The notes under the pieces: generated by a model
Seen by the model: only the letters and a program-made list of their open reading frames with translations
What the model was told of the DNA's origin: nothing
The model's database searches: none
Made by a program: the position numbers and the translations under genes
In this document: one piece after another, positions 1 to 5,786 of the stretch
How the letters are laid out: each line of letters begins with the position of its first letter
How positions within the stretch are numbered: the stretch's first letter is position 1
Assembly: GCA_937898445.1 (NCBI GenBank)
Contig: CALEJY010000214.1
Coordinates: 1 to 10,611, forward strand
Source: an uncultured Candidatus Melainabacteria bacterium
GTDB taxonomy: Bacteria; Cyanobacteriota; Vampirovibrionia; Gastranaerophilales; Gastranaerophilaceae
Direction of reading: 5' to 3'
Length of the DNA: 10,611 nucleotides

Positions 1-117
1 CAAGGTTTAAACGCTGACGGTCAGCACGAACACATCAAAGACACTTGTATTCCGACATTTTTGCATTACAACCTTCCATTAATATTATTTGCGCTTTTAG
101 CAGTGTTGTTATTCTAA
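1..117 (+). CDS. C-terminal end of a membrane permease (partial)
   Basis: Frame 1 is open from the window edge to a TAA at 115-117 and encodes 38 residues. They form a polar stretch (HEHIKDTCIPTF) followed by a hydrophobic C-terminal helix (LPLILFALLAVLLF), as expected for the last transmembrane segment of a transporter. From memory, a polar loop followed by an NxPL hydrophobic end recalls the C-terminus of Na+/H+ antiporter-like permeases (COG2056/YuiF type). That assignment is a guess from 38 residues. The gene converges on the minus-strand metallopeptidase gene with only 2 nt between stop codons, so no separate terminator fits between them. The start and most of the protein lie outside the window. 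Confidence 0.5.
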   Translation, partial: QGLNADGQHEHIKDTCIPTFLHYNLPLILFALLAVLLF

Positions 118-119
118 AA

Positions 120-1376
120 CTACATATTCGGCAACTCAGGACCTTTATAGTATTTATACAAATTCATTACATCATCAGGAAGCTTTTTGCCTGCACTCAT
201 TGCACTAAAACATTCTGCAACAAATTCGTTTGGATTAGTTTTTCCATAGCTTGAAACTTTTCCGGCAATATCCTGTTTTTTTATATCAGTGATAAATTCT
301 TCTTTTGCTTTTTTAGAAACATTACCCCACATTTCATCTTTCAAAGATCTATTCATTTTGTGCAAATAATGTCCCATTTCATGATACAATATTCCAAATT
401 TTGAATTTCCACGTAATGTCCCTGTTTCTGTAATTGGTGCGCTATCACCAATAGTTGCTATAATATTTACAACTTTTTTATTCAATTGTTCTTTTGGCAA
501 ATTTTCATAATCTTTTATATTTGTTGAAATATTATTATCTCTCATGATTTTTGTAGCAACATCATTATTTAATATTTTGTTTTTTAATATATTGAGAGCA
601 TTTCTATTAAAATTAGCTAAAGATTGAGCATAATCAGATATTAATAACTGCCCATTTATAGCATCAAATCGACTTATGTTAGAAGGATTTTTTACTAATT
701 CATCATACATATCCAAAATTTCACCATGAACTTTTCTATCCGCTCCAGGATGAAAAGTTGCCATTAGTTCCCCTTTTTCATAATATGGTTTAAAAGTTTC
801 TTCAACTAAATCTTTAAATTTTGTTATACTATTATCAATATTACCTTTACAAAATGTTATCCTTGCATTTTTAGCATTGGTCAATCCTAAAACAGCATCT
901 GACTGTTTTGATAACTCATCAGCATTAGCCCAACGGAACTCTTTTGGCATATTAGCTTTACCCTTAAATCTATTGTTAATATTGGTCAAACCTTCATTTA
1001 CCCAGTTTGCCATTTCAATATCTTCACCAAAATCGAATTTTTCAACTCCAAAATTTTTCTTTGCATAATTAATAGCATCTTCCATAGTTTGAGCAGGTTT
1101 AAAATCTATATGTTCAGCAAAATTGGCAGGTTTTATATTTTTCCCTTTAGTTAAAATTGCAGCTGCAATCAAACCACCAATCGCTAAAATACCAGCACCA
1201 ATACCTATTTTAGTATTTGTTGAAAGTTTCTTAGTGTTGCCTTGTTTTTCAAAAGTGTCTGTTTGGACAGAAGAAACAGATCCTGAAAGTTTTTCATTCT
1301 TTTTAATCTGGTTTGTATTTACAAGATTAGCATCTACTCCAGTAAACCCTATATTTTTGGCTATTTCAGTTATCAT
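120..1376 (-). CDS. Putative membrane-anchored zinc metallopeptidase (zincin-like), family not recognised
   Basis: The protein has 418 residues. I chose the ATG at 1376 because AAGGGG (1383-1388) sits 6 nt upstream; an in-frame ATG at 1427 would add 17 residues but has no good ribosome site. Residues 1-56 are polar. Residues 57-75 are a Gly/Ala/Ile-rich hydrophobic segment flanked by lysines (NTK before, TKGK after), which looks like a non-cleaved anchor. A large Lys/Asn-rich region follows. The C-terminal part has HEMGH at 332-336, an HExxH zinc motif inside LYHEMGHYLHK. About 40 residues later comes SSYGKTNPNEFVAECF, where E384 or E388 could be the third zinc ligand. An HExxH followed by S-x-Y and an NEFxAE block is typical of zincin-like domains in secreted and phage-associated proteins. 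By inference it is an extracytoplasmic peptidase anchored by one helix; the substrate is unknown. It may be monocistronic: it has its own ribosome site and a spacer separates it from glmS. Confidence 0.75.
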   Translation of the reverse strand: MITEIAKNIGFTGVDANLVNTNQIKKNEKLSGSVSSVQTDTFEKQGNTKKLSTNTKIGIGAGILAIGGLIAAAILTKGKNIKPANFAEHIDFKPAQTMEDAINYAKKNFGVEKFDFGEDIEMANWVNEGLTNINNRFKGKANMPKEFRWANADELSKQSDAVLGLTNAKNARITFCKGNIDNSITKFKDLVEETFKPYYEKGELMATFHPGADRKVHGEILDMYDELVKNPSNISRFDAINGQLLISDYAQSLANFNRNALNILKNKILNNDVATKIMRDNNISTNIKDYENLPKEQLNKKVVNIIATIGDSAPITETGTLRGNSKFGILYHEMGHYLHKMNRSLKDEMWGNVSKKAKEEFITDIKKQDIAGKVSSYGKTNPNEFVAECFSAMSAGKKLPDDVMNLYKYYKGPELPNM

Positions 1377-1382
1377 ATTTTT

Positions 1383-1388
1383 CCCCTT
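1383..1388 (-). promoter_or_regulatory. Ribosome binding site fixing the metallopeptidase start
   Basis: On the minus strand AAGGGG lies 6 nt before the ATG at 1376. It supports that start over the upstream in-frame ATG at 1427, and the chosen start leaves the hydrophobic anchor intact. Confidence 0.65.
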
Positions 1389-1496
1389 AGAAAAATTTTC
1401 CCTATATTTTATTAAACGACAAAACAAAAGAAAAATTGCGAAATATGTTAATAAATATTAAAAATTAAACAAATTTCATGTCACCCCCCTGAAATA

Positions 1497-1615
1497 AATC
1501 AAGATTATCAATGTCGGCAAAAGATCGCACAACAAGCGTGCGATGGCATGTTCTTTTTAACAGTCAACTAATATTTGTCATCGCAGAATTATTGCGCAAT
1601 CTTTAATCAAGATTA
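1497..1615. repeat. Repeat-bearing spacer: 11-bp direct repeats around palindromes
   Basis: AATCAAGATTA occurs at 1497-1507 and again at 1605-1615. Between them lie a 7-bp stem-loop (1524-1544) and the perfect palindrome ATTGCGCAAT (1591-1600). An AT-rich hairpin AATCTT/AAGATT (1598-1603 with 1609-1614) overlaps the second copy. Read on the minus strand, 1577-1603 runs AGATTGCGC...GCGATGACA. This resembles a shortened version of the AGATTGC...GCAATGACA dispersed palindromic repeats known from many bacterial genomes; that resemblance is from memory. No coding frame is convincing here. It may be a degraded dispersed repeat inserted downstream of glmS. Confidence 0.4.
1520..1544 (-). terminator. 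Possible intrinsic terminator downstream of glmS
   Basis: ATCGCAC (1524-1530) pairs with GTGCGAT (1538-1544) around a 7-nt loop. On the minus strand, downstream of glmS, the stem is followed by CTTTTG, a short U-tract. The U-tract is weak and the hairpin lies 90 nt past the stop codon, so it could instead be part of the repeat in this spacer. On the plus strand the hairpin is followed after a gap by TTCTTTTT, but no plus-strand gene ends here. Confidence 0.4.
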
Positions 1616-1633
1616 ATAAATTTTGAATAAAAC

Positions 1634-3478
1634 CTATTCCACAGTAACTGATTTTGCAAGGTTTCTAGGTTGATCTACGTCTTTTCCTAAAAATTCTGCA
1701 ATATAGTAAGCTATCAACTGCAAAGGTATCATTGCAATAATTGGAGAGAACAACTCTTGAACATCAGGAACTCTGATTATATGTTCAAAAAGATAATCCA
1801 ATTTTTCATCCTTTGAATTTGTTAATGCAATCATTCTCGCATTACGAGCTTTTGCTTCCTCACTGTTAGAAAGAAGTTTTTCATAAACAGAACCGTTCAT
1901 CAAAATAGAAAGCACCGGCATAGTTTCATCTAACATTGCAATAGGACCATGTTTAAGTTCGCCTGCAGGATAGCCTGTCGCATTAATGTAACTAATTTCT
2001 TTAAGTTTTAGTGCGCCTTCCAAAGCTGTCGAATAATTTATACCTCTTGCAATATAGATAAAATCTTTTGTATTCGCATAAACTTTCGCAACTTTTTGAA
2101 TATCTTCTTTGTGCGCCAAAATTTGTTCGATTTTTTGCGGAAGAACCATCAATCCAGCCTTCAAAGATGTTAAAGTTGATTCATCAACACTTCCTTTGAT
2201 TTCAGCCATATAAAGTGACAATAAATAAAACGCCATCAATTGAGCAATATAAGATTTTGTTGCCGCAACAGAAACCTCAATTCCGGCATTAACAGGAATT
2301 AAGCTATCAGCTTCTCTCGCCATAGCACTATCAGGTCTGTTTGTGATAATCAAAATATGAGAACCTTTAGCCTTAGCCTGTTTGATAGCAGTCAAAGTAT
2401 CAGCCGTTTCACCTGATTGAGAAACACCAATTACTAATGTATGCTCATCCGTAACAGTTTTTCTGTAAATATATTCACTTGATGCCTCAACATCAACCGC
2501 AATTCCACAGAAGTTTTCAATCAAATATTTACCAATCATTGCTGCGTGTAAAGATGTTCCGCAAGCTATGATTTGTATTCTATTCAAATTCTTTAATGTG
2601 TCTTTATTTAATTTAACTTCGTTCAAAACAATATTTTCATCCGGAGCATGAAGTCTGCCAACCAAAATATTTCTGATTACATCAGGTTGTTCATGGATTT
2701 CTTTAAGCATAAAGTGCTTGTAACCCATTTTGCTCAATGCAACAGGTTCCCAAGGAAGAACTTCGATTTTTGCATTAACAGGTTCATCATTGATATTAAT
2801 AATTTCCATGCTTTCAGGAGTTAATGTCGCAATTTGGTTGTCTTCCAAGTAAACTGCTTTGTTTGTGTGTTTGATAATTGCAGGAACATCAGATGCTGCA
2901 AAATATTCACCTTGTCCAACACCAACCAACAAAGGAGCATTACGTTTTGTAATAACTAATTTATCTTTGCAATCAAAGTGCATTACACAAAGCGCATAAG
3001 CACCTTCGATTTCTTTAGATGCAAGTCTTACTGCCTCTGTCAAATCCTTGCATACAGAGTATTTTCTAGCTACAAGGTGCGCTACTGTTTCTGTATCAGT
3101 TTGAGATTTGAATACACACCCTTCGGCTTCCAATTTCTGTCTTAATTCTTTATAGTTTTCAATAATTCCGTTATGAACTACAACCAATCTTCCACAATTG
3201 CAAGTATGCGGGTGAGCGTTCAATAATGTTGGCGCACCGTGAGTAGCCCATCTAATGTGACCAATACCCATTGTTGAAGTATTAAATTCTTTTTCATGAC
3301 CTCTCAATGTATCACGCAAATTTTGCAATTTACCGATTGCTTTATAAACCTTGATATCTTCAGGACACATAACCGCAATACCGGAAGAATCATATCCTCT
3401 ATATTCAAGTTGTTCCAATCCATCCATTAATATATCTACAACAGGTTTATTACCTACATATCCAACTATTCCGCACAT
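1634..3478 (-). CDS. glmS: Glutamine--fructose-6-phosphate aminotransferase (isomerizing)
   Basis: This enzyme converts fructose-6-phosphate and glutamine to glucosamine-6-phosphate and glutamate, the first committed step toward UDP-GlcNAc for peptidoglycan and envelope glycans, in the cytoplasm. The 614-residue protein is full length (E. coli 609). It begins MCGIVGY, so Cys2 becomes the N-terminal nucleophile after Met removal. The glutaminase domain (about 1-240) shows YRGYDSSG (26-33), HIRWATHG (74-81) and NGIIENY (103-109). The first SIS domain has CGTS (306-309), SQSGET (353-358) and SVAATKSY (403-410). The second has the catalytic segment LKLKEISYI with E494, H510 in ELKHGP, and the C-terminal NLAKSVTVE with K609, which forms the Schiff base with the substrate in homologues. 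A GGAG site precedes the ATG. The predicted leader is only about 28 nt, so a glmS ribozyme is absent. It is transcribed alone and divergently from the M48 peptidase operon. Confidence 0.98.
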   Translation of the reverse strand: MCGIVGYVGNKPVVDILMDGLEQLEYRGYDSSGIAVMCPEDIKVYKAIGKLQNLRDTLRGHEKEFNTSTMGIGHIRWATHGAPTLLNAHPHTCNCGRLVVVHNGIIENYKELRQKLEAEGCVFKSQTDTETVAHLVARKYSVCKDLTEAVRLASKEIEGAYALCVMHFDCKDKLVITKRNAPLLVGVGQGEYFAASDVPAIIKHTNKAVYLEDNQIATLTPESMEIININDEPVNAKIEVLPWEPVALSKMGYKHFMLKEIHEQPDVIRNILVGRLHAPDENIVLNEVKLNKDTLKNLNRIQIIACGTSLHAAMIGKYLIENFCGIAVDVEASSEYIYRKTVTDEHTLVIGVSQSGETADTLTAIKQAKAKGSHILIITNRPDSAMAREADSLIPVNAGIEVSVAATKSYIAQLMAFYLLSLYMAEIKGSVDESTLTSLKAGLMVLPQKIEQILAHKEDIQKVAKVYANTKDFIYIARGINYSTALEGALKLKEISYINATGYPAGELKHGPIAMLDETMPVLSILMNGSVYEKLLSNSEEAKARNARMIALTNSKDEKLDYLFEHIIRVPDVQELFSPIIAMIPLQLIAYYIAEFLGKDVDQPRNLAKSVTVE

Positions 3479-3513
3479 AATTTTTGCTCTCCAATAATCT
3501 GTAACTAAGTCAC

Positions 3514-3522
3514 ATTATAGCA
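3514..3522 (-). promoter_or_regulatory. glmS promoter, extended -10
   Basis: On the minus strand TGC-TATAAT gives a consensus -10 (3514-3519) with a TGN extension (3520-3522). The upstream -35 region is AT-rich and poor (TTTTAA at 17 bp), as is common for extended -10 promoters. Transcription would start near 3507, leaving a leader of about 28 nt before the ATG at 3478. Confidence 0.65.
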
Positions 3523-3569
3523 TTGAAATATCTAAATTAAAATATCCTTACAAAAGTTTTACATCTTTG

Positions 3570-3598
3570 TTGCCAAATTTTAAAAGATAGTATAAAAT
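3570..3598 (+). promoter_or_regulatory. Promoter of the secreted M48 peptidase operon
   Basis: TTGCCA (3570-3575) is followed after 17 bp by TAAAAT (3593-3598); an overlapping TATAAA at 3591 is an alternative -10. It lies about 34 nt before the chosen start at 3632 and points away from glmS, so the two promoters share one 150-bp divergent intergenic region. Confidence 0.6.
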
Positions 3599-3631
3599 AG
3601 AATAATACAAAATTATATGGGGAAAATTATT

Positions 3632-4336
3632 ATGAAAAAGATTTTAGCAATTTTAGGAGTTTTACTAATCGGTTCATGCGCAATGGCAGAAGATGTTTTA
3701 CTCATCAAAAACATTACACTTAATAACTTTTGGGATAAGAAGGGTTTGAGTGAAGAAAAAGTTTTGAATGTCGGAAACAAAATTCTTGTGGACAACAAAA
3801 TTCCACGCCGTATCCCGATTTTTGTAATAAATGATAGCAAAGTTTTAAACGCAACATCAAACGCTTATGACAAAAAGGTTTCTATATATACACCGATGTT
3901 TTTGTATATAGATAATGACGATGAATTGGCGTTTATTTTGTCACACGAAATTGCACATTCAGTAGAAGCCTATGGCGGCATGATGAAATACATTTCCATG
4001 ACATCAAATGCTAAAAAATACGAATTAAAAGCAGATTTAAACGGTATTGATTATATGGTTAAAGCCGGATATGATCCAATTGCGGCAATTACCATAATGA
4101 ACAAAATTGCAGGTGAACCGGTTTGGGATTGGGGATTTATGTCTACACATCCAAAAGGTTCAAAAAGATTAATTGCAATGTATAAATATATTTACGTAAA
4201 ATATCCGCAATACATAAATTCACCACTAACCAAAACAAATTCTTACAAAAACTTTGAATACACTATGGATAAAGAAATCAAAGAATTTCAGCTAAAGCAA
4301 AGAAAACGCCAACAAAAACAAGAGGGAGCATTATAA
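3632..4336 (+). CDS. Secreted M48-family (Ste24/HtpX/BepA-like) zinc metallopeptidase
   Basis: The protein has 234 residues from the ATG at 3632. GGGGA (3619-3623) lies 8 nt upstream; the in-frame ATG at 3617 is rejected because it overlaps that ribosome site. The N-terminus MKKILAILGVLLIGSCAMA is a signal peptide, with cleavage most likely after AMA (residue 19). Cys16 within IGSC is a weak lipobox alternative. The catalytic signature is ILSHEIAHSVE with HEIAH at 105-109, and the third zinc ligand E131 with D135 in KYELKADLNGIDYM, the M48 ExxxD pattern. STHPKGSKRL (171-180) matches the family's conserved HPxxxxR segment. The tail is Lys/Gln-rich. No membrane helices follow the signal, unlike HtpX, so this is a soluble periplasmic or exported form. 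By analogy with BepA/LoiP-type enzymes it may act in envelope protein quality control. Its stop overlaps the next start (TAATG), implying translational coupling. Confidence 0.88.
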   Translation: MKKILAILGVLLIGSCAMAEDVLLIKNITLNNFWDKKGLSEEKVLNVGNKILVDNKIPRRIPIFVINDSKVLNATSNAYDKKVSIYTPMFLYIDNDDELAFILSHEIAHSVEAYGGMMKYISMTSNAKKYELKADLNGIDYMVKAGYDPIAAITIMNKIAGEPVWDWGFMSTHPKGSKRLIAMYKYIYVKYPQYINSPLTKTNSYKNFEYTMDKEIKEFQLKQRKRQQKQEGAL

Positions 4337-4806
4337 TGCTAAAAAACATGTTTTTAACATTTTGCTTAATCCTGTGTGGCTCAATGGTGTTTGCAGAAAA
4401 TATTCCAATCACCATAACACCCGCAACAAAAATTTCTACTTGTTATGATGAAACCGAAGTTGGCGACAAAATTAAATTTGTGACAACAAAAGATATTTAC
4501 AAAAACGGGAATTTATACATAAAAAAAGACACACCTATTTATGGGTTAGTAGATTTTGTAAGCGATAATGGTTGGTATTATGACAACGCCCAAATTGATT
4601 TTAAAGAATTTAAAACAAAAACTATTGATGGAAAATTAATCACAATAAATTCACCATTATCAATAAACGGTTTAGACATATTGAAATACAAAAATAAACG
4701 CCTAGCGCAATACTTCAACTATTGCGGAATACTATTCAGAGGCAAAGAAGTAGAAATCATTCCACCTCAAGACAAAATCGAATTTAAGATTTTTGCAGAA
4801 GATTAA
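4336..4806 (+). CDS. Small exported beta-rich protein coupled to the M48 peptidase, function unknown
   Basis: The protein has 156 residues. The ATG overlaps the preceding TAA by 1 nt, and GAGGGAG lies just upstream inside the peptidase gene. The N-terminus (1-20) is a typical signal peptide ending SMVFA before ENIP. The mature part shows VGDKIKFVTTKDIYKNG (42-58) and then LYIKKDTPIYGLV (60-72). That GD-hydrophobic, lysine, 'Ixx-G/DTxxxGxV' layout recalls the beta domain of TrbI/VirB10-like and other envelope proteins that encode 'initial value, made resistant or fixed' strands; this similarity is only a visual impression. Two cysteines (C36, C130) remain in the mature protein and could form a disulfide. 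No catalytic motif is visible. The tight coupling suggests a partner, substrate or inhibitor of the peptidase, which is inference. Its stop overlaps the convergent antitoxin stop by TTAA. Confidence 0.75.
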   Translation: MLKNMFLTFCLILCGSMVFAENIPITITPATKISTCYDETEVGDKIKFVTTKDIYKNGNLYIKKDTPIYGLVDFVSDNGWYYDNAQIDFKEFKTKTIDGKLITINSPLSINGLDILKYKNKRLAQYFNYCGILFRGKEVEIIPPQDKIEFKIFAED

Positions 4807-5117
4807 GCTATTTGCAAGGTATAACCTAATTCTTTCAACAATTTACCGACCGTATCAAGGCGAGGAGTTCTTTCTCCCTTGAACATTTCATATAAAGCTT
4901 TTCGAGTTATACCAGTTTTTTGAGATAGTTCACTTATACTCATTCTTGCACGCACAACTTGTTCTAGTGATTGAAAAAATAAATCATAATCACCATCAGA
5001 TATAAATTCTTGTATTGCAGTGTTTAGGTACATTTTTTGATATTCTTCATCTTGAAGAACTTCATCCATATGTTGTTCATGGGTTATATTTTCTCTTTTT
5101 AGTCTTTCTATATCCAT
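4803..5117 (-). CDS. Type II antitoxin, HI1420-like (XRE/HigA-type helix-turn-helix)
   Basis: The protein has 104 residues. The N-terminal half (about 15-55) is helical and acidic and is expected to bind and neutralise the toxin. A helix-turn-helix spans about 59-85 (MSISELSQKTGITRKALYEM, then KGERTP), followed by a short conserved end LKELGYTLQIA. This matches the downstream member of the HI1419/HI1420 family of addiction modules. It starts 1 nt after the toxin stop, with AGG-type ribosome sites inside the toxin 3' end. It is therefore cotranscribed in the toxin-first order seen in higBA-like systems. It is expected to repress the operon by binding the palindrome in the promoter. Its stop codon overlaps that of the convergent exported-protein gene by 4 nt. 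Confidence 0.88.
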   Translation of the reverse strand: MDIERLKRENITHEQHMDEVLQDEEYQKMYLNTAIQEFISDGDYDLFFQSLEQVVRARMSISELSQKTGITRKALYEMFKGERTPRLDTVGKLLKELGYTLQIA

Positions 5118-5118
5118 T

Positions 5119-5436
5119 TTACCTATACCTTTCTTTAAGTTCTTCTAAATACATCTTTGCAAGTTTTATATCTTTAACTTGAGAAGATTTATCTCCACCA
5201 GATAATAAAACGATTATTACGTCATCAAGTTCACAAGTATAAATCCTATATCCTGCACCTTGCTTAAATTTTAATTCTGTTAAGTTGTCAAATCTTTTAT
5301 ATATACCTAAATTCCCATTTTTCAGCCGATCAATTCTTCTATCTATTACAAGTCTTATACTTTTATCAAGAGATTTATACCAGTCCAAATAAGGACATTT
5401 TCCATTTTTTAACCTGTAATATATAATTTCCTTCAT
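5119..5436 (-). CDS. RelE/ParE-superfamily toxin, HI1419/Gp49-like (HigB-type)
   Basis: The protein has 105 residues, the usual size of the family. The recognisable blocks are LDWYKSLDKSIRLVIDRRIDRLKNGN (helical hairpin, about 17-42), YKRFDNLTELKFKQGAGYRIY (about 46-66) and VLLSGGDKSSQVKDI (about 76-90). In RelE-fold toxins the ELxF...GYRIY and GGDKxxQ-DI segments hold the basic residues of the RNase or target-binding face, here R64 and K83. The likely role is ribosome-dependent mRNA cleavage or a related growth-arresting activity, held in check by the adjacent antitoxin; whether it is active cannot be read from sequence. It is the first gene of a two-gene operon. The ATG at 5436 is the only plausible start, and it coincides with the predicted transcription start, so the mRNA should be leaderless. 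Confidence 0.88.
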   Translation of the reverse strand: MKEIIYYRLKNGKCPYLDWYKSLDKSIRLVIDRRIDRLKNGNLGIYKRFDNLTELKFKQGAGYRIYTCELDDVIIVLLSGGDKSSQVKDIKLAKMYLEELKERYR

Positions 5437-5442
5437 ATTAAT

Positions 5443-5471
5443 ATTGTATCGTATTAGATACAGTTTGTCAA
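5443..5471 (-). promoter_or_regulatory. Toxin-antitoxin promoter, near consensus, leaderless
   Basis: On the minus strand TTGACA (5466-5471) is followed by exactly 17 bp and TACAAT (5443-5448). Only 6 nt separate the -10 from the toxin ATG, so +1 falls on the A of the ATG at 5436 and there is no room for a Shine-Dalgarno site. Confidence 0.8.
5445..5462. promoter_or_regulatory. Palindromic operator in the toxin-antitoxin promoter
   Basis: TGTATC (5445-5450) and GATACA (5457-5462) form a perfect 6-bp inverted repeat with a 6-bp centre. It covers most of the spacer and overlaps the -10 element, the expected place for autorepression by the helix-turn-helix antitoxin. Assignment to that protein is inference. 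Confidence 0.65.
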
Positions 5472-5481
5472 TATTTTACGC

Positions 5482-5508
5482 AAAAAAAAGTTGCCTTAAA
5501 GAGGCAAC
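5482..5508 (-). terminator. Strong intrinsic terminator on the minus strand, no gene upstream
   Basis: Read on the minus strand, GTTGCCT (5508-5502) pairs with AGGCAAC (5496-5490) around a 5-nt loop, followed by eight T (5489-5482). It ends about 10 nt before the -35 of the toxin-antitoxin promoter, which points the same way. No minus-strand gene lies upstream before the pilT coding region, so it either insulates the toxin-antitoxin operon from antisense read-through or ends a small RNA. Confidence 0.8.
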
Positions 5509-5523
5509 ATTAAATAAACACGA

Positions 5524-5610
5524 GGATATTAAGAGAGAGAGTATAAAATAAAACCTTTTTCTTTAATCTTATTCAAAACCTTTGATGAACTTGATTAAGT
5601 TTTAATATCC
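5524..5610. repeat. 87-bp non-coding segment closed by a 9-bp inverted repeat
   Basis: GGATATTAA (5524-5532) is the exact reverse complement of TTAATATCC (5602-5610). The interior holds a GA-repeat (AAGAGAGAGAG), two copies of AAAACCTTT (5550-5558, 5575-5583) and an imperfect CTTGATTAAG palindrome. There is no coding frame of note. On the minus strand this fold would be followed 15 nt later by the terminator at 5508-5482, so it could be the body of a small RNA. It could also be a short inverted-repeat element. The rest of 5472-5786 shows only AT-rich sequence and the pilT promoter. Confidence 0.45.
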
Positions 5611-5731
5611 AATTATTTGTTTTTCCAATCAGTAACTTTTGATTTCCCTTACTCTTATATAAAGTATTTTTGTTTTGAAGAATTGACTTTTTTGTTTCAA
5701 TTGTTAAGTTTTCGTTACAAAAAACTTTTTA

Positions 5732-5760
5732 TTGTCACAAGTCACAAAATATGCTACAAT
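5732..5760 (+). promoter_or_regulatory. pilT promoter with extended -10
   Basis: TTGTCA (5732-5737), a 17-bp spacer and TACAAT (5755-5760) preceded by TGC form a strong sigma-70-type promoter. AT-rich, T-tract-laden DNA lies upstream like an UP element. The predicted start is near 5767, and AGAAAGGA precedes the ATG at 5787. A tandem GTCACAA repeat (5734-5747) overlaps the -35 and spacer and may be a regulator site. Confidence 0.75.
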
Positions 5761-5786
5761 TCTCTATATAACCAGAAAGGATTATC

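Noticed and set aside
45..254. Plus-strand open frame of 69 codons
   Set aside because: It lies antisense to the metallopeptidase gene, overlaps the permease end in another frame, and has no ribosome site.
877..1461. Plus-strand open frames opposite the metallopeptidase gene (877-1068 and 1123-1461)
   Set aside because: These are antisense shadows of the real gene. Their hydrophobic content mirrors the anchor and lysine-rich codons on the other strand.
3613..3840. Minus-strand open frame of 75 codons
   Set aside because: It is antisense to the M48 peptidase gene and overlaps its promoter-proximal end. No ribosome site or protein-like features are present.
5706..5730. AAGTTTT...AAAACTT hairpin followed by TTTATT upstream of pilT
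   Set aside because: The stem is purely AT, within AT-rich DNA, and no plus-strand gene precedes it. It is not credible as a terminator.
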